Positions 1-3,861 of a DNA stretch of 5,222 nt are shown in pieces (position 1 is the first letter of the stretch; each line of letters begins with the position of its first letter). Under the pieces are notes generated by a model. The model saw only the letters and a program-made list of their open reading frames with translations. It had not been told where the DNA came from and ran no database searches. This DNA comes from JAQGMO01 sp050954505 (GTDB lineage: Bacteria; Pseudomonadota; Gammaproteobacteria; Burkholderiales; Burkholderiaceae_D), in NCBI GenBank assembly GCA_050954505.1, contig JBPBPY010000118.1, positions 1-5,222 on the forward strand. Direction: 5' to 3'. Made by a program: the position numbers and the translations under genes.

Positions 1-255
1 GTCGCGATGCATGATCTGCCCATCGAACAGGTAGCTGACGGTTGCCAGGCCAATGTGTGGATGCGGACGGACATCGAGACCGCTGCCGGGCAGGAACCGG
101 TGCGGCCCCATCTGGTCGAGGAAGACAAACGGTCCGACCATGCGTTTTTGCTGGGAGGGCAGGGCGCGGCGCACTTCGAAATGGTCACCCAGATCGTGCA
201 CGCGCGGCACAACGACGATGTCCAGCGCGCTTGCGGGGTTGGCGTCATTGGTCAT
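1..255 (-). CDS. Pirin family protein, N-terminal part (cut by window edge)
   Basis: The first 85 residues are visible and the frame is open to the left edge. The protein belongs to the pirin/YhhW family of bicupins, cytosolic metal-binding proteins; some members have quercetin 2,3-dioxygenase activity and the role of most is unknown. Family hallmarks visible are VGPFVFLDQMGP (residues 40-51), the block DVRPHPHIGLATVSYLFDG (61-79), and HRD at the edge. H65 and H67 match the first two metal ligands of pirins; the remaining ligands lie outside the window. The ATG at 255 is chosen because a weak purine-rich GGAA stretch lies just upstream. An in-frame ATG at 282 would add nine residues (MQPIQPWNA) but has no ribosome binding site. 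The gene follows the LRV gene on the same strand after a 139-base spacer with its own probable promoter. The family call is firm; substrate and biological role are not known. Confidence 0.93.
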   Translation of the reverse strand, partial: MTNDANPASALDIVVVPRVHDLGDHFEVRRALPSQQKRMVGPFVFLDQMGPHRFLPGSGLDVRPHPHIGLATVSYLFDGQIMHRD

Positions 256-297
256 GGCATTCCAGGGTTGGATTGGTTGCATGTTGCATCAACCCGA

Positions 298-326
298 ATT
301 GTAGCGCGTTGTGCCCCGCGAGTCTG
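298..326 (-). promoter_or_regulatory. Possible sigma-70 promoter of the pirin gene
   Basis: On the minus strand a good -10 hexamer, TACAAT, occupies 303-298, about 43 bases before the pirin ATG at 255. The best -35 candidate at 17-base spacing is CAGACT (326-321), which matches the consensus poorly (3 of 6). That weak -35 sits inside the left arm of the inverted repeat at 316-345, as expected if a regulator bound there. This is a consensus match by eye only. Confidence 0.35.
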
Positions 327-345
327 CGCTGCGTCAGACTCGCGG
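316..345. repeat. Perfect 11-bp inverted repeat (operator or hairpin)
   Basis: CCGCGAGTCTG (316-326) is followed after eight bases by its exact reverse complement CAGACTCGCGG (335-345). No T-tract follows on either strand, so it is not a canonical intrinsic terminator. It lies between the LRV stop and the pirin start and overlaps the -35 side of the putative pirin promoter. It could be an operator for a dimeric regulator or a stable hairpin ending or protecting the LRV transcript. Confidence 0.75.
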
Positions 346-387
346 CAGGCCGCTGCTGCCTCAGACTCGCAGCAAGCTGCTGCGGGT
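334..387. repeat. Imperfect tandem duplication of a 27-base unit
   Basis: Two adjacent units, 334-360 and 361-387, both begin with TCAGACTCGC and agree at 21 of 27 positions. Each holds a small inverted repeat: GCGGC-AG-GCCGC in the first (342-353), GCAGC-AA-GCTGC in the second (369-380). The second unit can also form a longer 7-bp stem, CGCAGCA/TGCTGCG (368-384). The shared word TCAGACTCGC also appears inverted at 318-326, giving three copies in the spacer downstream of the LRV gene. Confidence 0.65.
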
Positions 388-394
388 GCCCTGA

Positions 395-1837
395 TCAGCC
401 GCCGCCGCCGCCATCACCGCCACCGTCGCCACCACCACTGCCACCGCCGTCGCCACCGCCAATGCCTCCGCCGGCGTCGCCACCGCCACTACCGCCACCC
501 CTGCGTTGATTATTTTTGTTGGCTAACTTTTGCCTGCGCTGCATGGCCTCGAGCTCCGCCGCGTTGCGCTGGCGCTCGGCTTCCTTTTTCGATTTCTTGT
601 CGGCGAGTAATCGAGTGATTGGGTTGCGGGACTTTTTGACCGGTTCGGCGTCCTGACGATTTTTTCCCTGCACAGTGGCGCTGGATGCCACGACAGGCGG
701 CTGTGGTGTGGCACGTGTGCTGGCTCGCGCCGCAGGCGCTTTCGTTTCGGTAACCGGAACTTCCCCTGCTCGCGCCTTGCCGCTGGAGCGTGCCACCACG
801 GTTTCCTGTTGCGGCGTACGCGCGGGCACTTGTGCCGGCGCGACCCGAGGCTCACTGAATGCTGTCTCTTCGTCGTCGTCAGTCTCGTCGTCCAGACTTG
901 CGTCGTCGATCGACTTGTTTGCCGGCCGGTCGAGTTCCCGTGGCGGAAGCTCGATGCGCCAGCTGGAATCCCTGACACTGAGGTGAGCCGCCAGGGGAAT
1001 GCCGGCATCCATCAAGGATCTGACTTCGGCAGGCGTGGACGGGTTGCCATGAATGGCCGTGCGCACCGAGGGACTCCAGTCAGCGCCGAGGATGGCGAGG
1101 ATTTCTGCCGGGGTGGCCGGATCTTGCGCCAGTCGCAATCGGGAGGCCGTGGCGGTGACCTGGGCGTTTTCCCACAGATTTGGTGTATGTCTGCGCGACC
1201 TCAGATGCGCGGCGACCGTCGTGCCGGTGCGCGGATGGGTTTCAACCATGTCGCGCACCAGCGCATGCCGATCGCGGGCCAGAATACTCAACTGTTCCTC
1301 CGATGCATAGGGGTTGCTGGCGACCGCAATGCGCACATTGTGATCGGGGTCGCGCAGGCAGGCATCGAGTACCGGGTCAGCCGTTTGCGGATTGGACGCC
1401 AGCGCAGCGCGTACCAGCCAGTTCGGATCCCCCAGCAGGCGTCGCTGGATTGCCAGCGTGGTCATGGGATTGCCGGCCGCAGCTCGGCGAACCGGCCATT
1501 CGGCACTGGCCGCCAACCGTGCAAGCCTGACGGTTGCCGGATTGGCGGCCAAGCGACATTGCTCTGCCACGGCGCTGTTCCATTGGATCCGGGTCTGGCC
1601 GGTCGAATCCAGCCCCGTGCCTTGTGCACTTCCTGCGGCCTGGCGCTGGATGACCGACTGCAGGTTGGCACGTTCTTGCCGATGCGTGGCTGGTGTGCCG
1701 GCGCGCAAGCGAAAGCCGAAGCTGTCCTCCGGATCTTGCTCCATGCGCGCAGGCGGCGCGGCGCGGCTGGATGCGGTGGAGTCATCGCGCAGCGGAATAT
1801 TGACAGCAGGTGCCGGCTTTGATGGTCGTGTATACAT
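395..1837 (-). CDS. LRV/HEAT-like repeat protein with disordered linker and polyglycine tail
   Basis: A 480-residue protein with no signal peptide or membrane segment, so probably cytosolic. Residues 1-90 are low complexity. Residues 91-280 carry about six helical repeats of the leucine-rich repeat variant (LRV) type. Each has an NP-type turn (N99-P100, N123-P124, N149-P150, N175-P176, H201-P202, D239-P240, N265-P266), mostly 24-26 residues apart, then a helix and a VR(x)A-like step such as VRAALASNP or VRIAVASNP. Such solenoids usually bind proteins or act as scaffolds. Residues 290-400 look disordered, with an acidic cluster at 311-325. Residues 401-446 form a Lys/Arg/Glu-rich helix, possibly a coiled coil. 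Residues 447-480 are Gly with scattered Ser, Asp, Ala and Ile, ending at the stop. I chose the ATG at 1837 because a strong Shine-Dalgarno lies nine bases upstream; a GTG at 1885 in frame has none. No catalytic residues are recognised and the function is unknown. Confidence is high for a real gene, moderate for the LRV label. Confidence 0.85.
   Translation of the reverse strand: MYTRPSKPAPAVNIPLRDDSTASSRAAPPARMEQDPEDSFGFRLRAGTPATHRQERANLQSVIQRQAAGSAQGTGLDSTGQTRIQWNSAVAEQCRLAANPATVRLARLAASAEWPVRRAAAGNPMTTLAIQRRLLGDPNWLVRAALASNPQTADPVLDACLRDPDHNVRIAVASNPYASEEQLSILARDRHALVRDMVETHPRTGTTVAAHLRSRRHTPNLWENAQVTATASRLRLAQDPATPAEILAILGADWSPSVRTAIHGNPSTPAEVRSLMDAGIPLAAHLSVRDSSWRIELPPRELDRPANKSIDDASLDDETDDDEETAFSEPRVAPAQVPARTPQQETVVARSSGKARAGEVPVTETKAPAARASTRATPQPPVVASSATVQGKNRQDAEPVKKSRNPITRLLADKKSKKEAERQRNAAELEAMQRRQKLANKNNQRRGGGSGGGDAGGGIGGGDGGGSGGGDGGGDGGGGG
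398..499 (-). repeat. GGN-codon minisatellite encoding the glycine tail
   Basis: The last 34 codons of the LRV gene are nearly all GGN, built from imperfect copies of GGCGGTGGCGAC-like 12-mers that encode GGGD, GGGS and related units. The minus strand is rich in GG pairs and the plus strand is a C-rich track. Such DNA is prone to replication slippage, so tail length may vary between strains. Interspersed Asp and Ser keep the tail hydrophilic. Confidence 0.8.
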
Positions 1838-1846
1838 TGGTGGAAA

Positions 1847-1855
1847 CCTTCCTCT
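1847..1855 (-). promoter_or_regulatory. Strong Shine-Dalgarno deciding the LRV gene start
   Basis: On the minus strand AGAGGAAGG lies nine bases before the ATG at 1837. This supports starting the protein at MYTRPSK rather than at the in-frame GTG at 1885, which would place this purine-rich site inside the coding region (as the codons for SRGR). Confidence 0.7.
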
Positions 1856-2129
1856 GGATGGAAAAAATCTCTTCTTGACGCCCACCGTCTGCTTGCTCGG
1901 TCAATTGCATGGCAAACGCGTGTAGACACCGGCAGCCTTGTCGTTTTTATCATTGCCGATTGAGCATGAGTATCTTGACTTGTTTGATAGTTCCGTGATT
2001 TAGTGATTATTTTTGCAACAAGGCAGCCGTCCCTATCCCTGCTTTTTTGCCTGGTCCTTGTCAAACAGCTGTCATCCGCCCCGATCCGTCCACGCATGGC
2101 CGCTTTGTAATCAATACTAAGTGCCGACA

Positions 2130-2159
2130 GTGACCTCCCTGCCAGCGCCTGTGTTAAAT
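2130..2159 (+). promoter_or_regulatory. Possible proximal promoter of the histidine kinase gene
   Basis: GTGACC (2130-2135, four of six matches to the -35 consensus) is followed after 18 bases by TTAAAT (2154-2159, four of six matches to the -10). Transcription would start near 2166, leaving a leader of about 20 bases with a weak GGAAA ribosome binding site at 2171-2175. The -10 lies inside the symmetric element GTTAA-A-TTAAC. The assignment is tentative. Confidence 0.3.
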
Positions 2160-2185
2160 TAACGGCTATTGGAAACCGGCCCCCC

Positions 2186-3316
2186 ATGACCCTGCAAACC
2201 ACCGAAACCCTGATCCTGCTCCCTGACCTCATCGAGCAGGAGCGTGAAGCATTGCTTGCCAACTGGCGCGGATTGATCATGCAATTACCGTCGGCCAGCA
2301 ACCTCGACGTGCCGACCTTAAATGACCATATTCCGCGCTTGCTCGACGAGCTGGTTCATGCCCTGCGCCAGGGCCGTGAAATTTCGATCGTGGAAGCCCA
2401 TGCAGTCACGACGCCGGTGCAGCATGGTGCCCAACGGCTGGAAGATGGGTTCGAGATCGATGAAGTGGTGGCGGAATACAATGTCTTGCGCGGTTGCCTG
2501 CATGACATGGCGACAAAACATGGACTGATCCTGCAGGGCAAGTCATTTCACATCATAAATTTTGTGCTGGACAAGAGCATCAGTATTGCCGCGCAAACCT
2601 ATTCCACCTACAAGGCACTCGACATCCAGCGCCGGCGCGAAGAGTATCTGGCTTTCGTGGCCCACGATCTGCGCACACCCCTGAATGCCATTTCAATGGC
2701 CACACGTGTGCTGGAAATGACGTTTGCCGATACCGCCAAGACCGAGGCAACCGGCAAGATGCTCAAGACCCTGCACCGCAATGTCGAGCATCTTTCGGCG
2801 CTGGTGGGCAAGGTGCTCGATGAAAACATCAATCTGCAGACGGAGATCGGCATCACGCTCGAGCGCCGCGCATTCGATCTCTGGCCCATGGTCGAAGCCT
2901 TGATCCACGACCTTCATCCGGTGGGCGGCAGCGGCAGTACCTTGCTGGTCAATCAAGTGCCCGAAGACATGGTGGTGTACGCCGACGCCAACCTGTTGCG
3001 TCGCGTATTCCAGAATCTGATCGCCAATGCCATCAAATTCACGCCGCGCGGGGAAATCGTGCTCGCAGCAGTCCAACGTACAGCCGACGGCGCCGTGGAA
3101 TGCCGGGTCACCGATAATGGTGCCGGCATTCCGCAAGAGCAGCTGGCAACCGTGTTCGACAAGTATGCGTCGGAGGGTTCGGACGGTGGCTTGGGACTTG
3201 GCCTGGCGATCTTCAAGTCATTCATCGAAGCGCATGGCGGAACCGTCGCGGTGGAAAGCGTCCTGGGGCAGGGCACAACCTTCCGCTTCATCCTGCCGGG
3301 GCCAGTGGCCTCCTGA
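2186..3316 (+). CDS. Soluble sensor histidine kinase with RsbRD_N-like N-terminal domain
   Basis: A complete 376-residue cytosolic kinase: it should autophosphorylate on histidine using ATP and pass the phosphate to a response regulator. No transmembrane segment or signal peptide is present. Residues about 12-140 are helical and resemble the RsbRD_N domain of stressosome-like proteins, notably HGAQRLEDGFEIDEVVAEYNVLR (from H80). The HisKA dimerisation domain covers about 150-215 with the phosphoacceptor H160 in FVAHDLRTPL. The HATPase_c domain covers about 265-372: N-box around N277 and N281, G1 box DNGAGI (310-315), F-box FDKY (324-327), and G2 box GGLGLGLAI (334-342). All boxes are intact, so it should be active. 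The start is the first ATG of the frame, with only a weak GGAAA upstream. No receiver-domain gene lies in the window, so it is an orphan here. The signal is unknown; the N-terminal domain label is by resemblance. Confidence 0.93.
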   Translation: MTLQTTETLILLPDLIEQEREALLANWRGLIMQLPSASNLDVPTLNDHIPRLLDELVHALRQGREISIVEAHAVTTPVQHGAQRLEDGFEIDEVVAEYNVLRGCLHDMATKHGLILQGKSFHIINFVLDKSISIAAQTYSTYKALDIQRRREEYLAFVAHDLRTPLNAISMATRVLEMTFADTAKTEATGKMLKTLHRNVEHLSALVGKVLDENINLQTEIGITLERRAFDLWPMVEALIHDLHPVGGSGSTLLVNQVPEDMVVYADANLLRRVFQNLIANAIKFTPRGEIVLAAVQRTADGAVECRVTDNGAGIPQEQLATVFDKYASEGSDGGLGLGLAIFKSFIEAHGGTVAVESVLGQGTTFRFILPGPVAS

Positions 3317-3321
3317 GCGCT

Positions 3322-3355
3322 TGCCTGGCGCAACGCCGGGCAGGCTCTGCCTGGC
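3322..3355 (+). terminator. Terminator-like overlapping hairpins after the kinase gene
   Basis: Starting five bases after the kinase stop, TGCCTGGCG (3322-3330) can pair with CGCCGGGCA (3334-3342) with one G-U wobble. Alternatively GCCGGGCAG (3335-3343) can pair with CTGCCTGGC (3347-3355), also with one wobble, followed by TTTCGT. The second form resembles a rho-independent terminator with a very short T-tract. The two stems share 3335-3342, so only one can form at a time. Confidence 0.4.
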
Positions 3356-3415
3356 TTTCGTGCCGTTCGGATTTGGCGTTGCCTGGTTCGGCGCAGTTGC
3401 CCAGGGCTTTCGTGC
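3353..3415 (+). repeat. Repeated GGCTTTCGTGC words in the kinase 3' region
   Basis: GGCTTTCGTGC occurs at 3353-3363 and again at 3405-3415. TTGCCTGG occurs at 3321-3328 and 3379-3386. GCAACGCC (3330-3337) is the reverse complement of GGCGTTGC (3375-3382). These echoes suggest an old imperfect duplication in the 3' untranslated region. The rest of the 219-base gap up to 3535 shows no convincing gene. Confidence 0.5.
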
Positions 3416-3535
3416 AGTGCAATTGTCATGATCCTTGCTTTCTGCTTGCTCTGTCACGCAATGCCTTATCTTCACGCAGCGGCCATGGTCCTGTGTTTCC
3501 ATACAAGCAAAACCGGGTCCATCCGATGAAGCGAA

Positions 3536-3739
3536 TCAGGCCACCTTGCGCAAGGTGGCAAACATGGCTTCGATCTCGTTGCGATTGAGCGGTTCGGCCG
3601 CAGTTACTTCAAGGACGGCAATCTGCTCGGCGATTTGGGTAAAGGCCAACTGATCTTCTTCCGATAGTTGTTCGAAGGCATGCAAAAGGTCGACTTCCTG
3701 GGACGTCAACGCTTGCTGGTCGGTGGCTGGTGCATGCAT
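3536..3739 (-). CDS. Small acidic protein of unknown function (67 aa)
   Basis: I do not recognise this protein. It has 12 Asp/Glu against three Lys/Arg, no Cys, Trp or Tyr, and no membrane segment or signal peptide, so it should be cytosolic. Residues 12-45 (from TSQEVDLLHAF through LSEEDQLAFTQIAEQIA) and 52-66 are likely amphipathic helices separated by a turn at AAEPLNRN. The LSEEDQLAF stretch recalls helix starts in tails of some small regulators, but this is not enough to assign a family. It is preceded by a plausible promoter (-10 TTTAAT) but has no clear Shine-Dalgarno before the ATG at 3739. It converges on the kinase gene and lies 122 bases after the symporter stop on the same strand. 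A perfect palindrome covers its last codons. Likely a real gene, from its own promoter, coherent helices and lack of any overlapping gene, but not certain. Confidence 0.6.
   Translation of the reverse strand: MHAPATDQQALTSQEVDLLHAFEQLSEEDQLAFTQIAEQIAVLEVTAAEPLNRNEIEAMFATLRKVA
3541..3558. repeat. Perfect 18-bp palindrome at the end of the small acidic gene
   Basis: CCACCTTGCGCAAGGTGG is its own reverse complement with no spacer. It covers the codons for TLRKV plus the first base of the final Ala codon, next to the TGA at 3538-3536. No T-tract follows on either strand, so it is not a standard terminator. It could be a binding site for a dimeric protein or a cruciform-type hairpin between convergent genes. 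Confidence 0.75.
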
Positions 3740-3760
3740 GCTAGGCTCGCGATACTTGTC

Positions 3761-3789
3761 ATTAAAATAAGTCGCTCATCCTACAGCAA
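3761..3789 (-). promoter_or_regulatory. Probable promoter of the small acidic gene
   Basis: On the minus strand TTGCTG (3789-3784) is followed after 17 bases by TTTAAT (3766-3761), five of six matches to the -10 consensus. A start near 3754 would give a leader of about 15 bases. The -35 half is weaker (three of six). It coincides with one arm of the inverted repeat at 3784-3796. Confidence 0.4.
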
Positions 3790-3796
3790 ATTGCTG
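3784..3796. repeat. Inverted repeat CAGCAA-A-TTGCTG over the putative -35
   Basis: Two exact 6-base arms flank a single A. The left arm, read on the minus strand, is the putative -35 of the small acidic gene. A regulator bound here would compete with RNA polymerase. The site also lies in the spacer after the symporter stop, where I see no intrinsic terminator, so symporter transcripts might run into the small gene. Confidence 0.5.
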
Positions 3797-3861
3797 CCAG
3801 TGCGTGGACCACCGATTGCGCCGGATCCATGATGGGTGAAATTGATTCCGCAGCATTGTCC

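Larger units (their letters stand above)
1838..2185. other. Divergent intergenic region between LRV and histidine kinase genes
   Basis: This 348-base stretch separates two genes transcribed away from each other and must hold both promoters. An AT-rich block spans about 1941-2020. It includes a plus-strand TTGACT (1975-1980) followed after 18 bases by TTTAGT (1999-2004), a possible upstream promoter giving a long leader for the kinase. I could not pick a convincing minus-strand promoter for the LRV gene. Small symmetric sites are ACAGCTGT (2065-2072) and GTTAA-A-TTAAC (2153-2163). No convincing ORF, RNA gene or riboswitch is seen. Confidence 0.6.

Noticed and set aside
334..387. Possible CRISPR-like repeat
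   Set aside because: The two units are directly adjacent with no spacer, are imperfect, and there are no further copies or cas genes.
42..509. Plus-strand ORF with a long proline-rich PPPSPPP tail
   Set aside because: It is the antisense of the pirin N-terminus and of the GGN tail of the LRV gene. The proline runs are simply the complement of GGN codons, and there is no family signature or ribosome binding site.
809..1822. 337-codon plus-strand ORF opposite the LRV gene
   Set aside because: It is a long antisense frame typical of high-G+C DNA. The translation shows no domain-like pattern, whereas the minus strand has periodic LRV repeats and a strong Shine-Dalgarno.
1837..1885. Longer LRV protein starting at the GTG at 1885
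   Set aside because: There is no ribosome binding site upstream of the GTG, while the ATG at 1837 has AGAGGAAGG at nine-base spacing.
1462..2301. 279-codon minus-strand ORF spanning the divergent promoter region
   Set aside because: It crosses the intergenic region and overlaps both the LRV gene in another frame and the kinase start, with a Ser/Arg-rich low-complexity translation and no recognisable domain.
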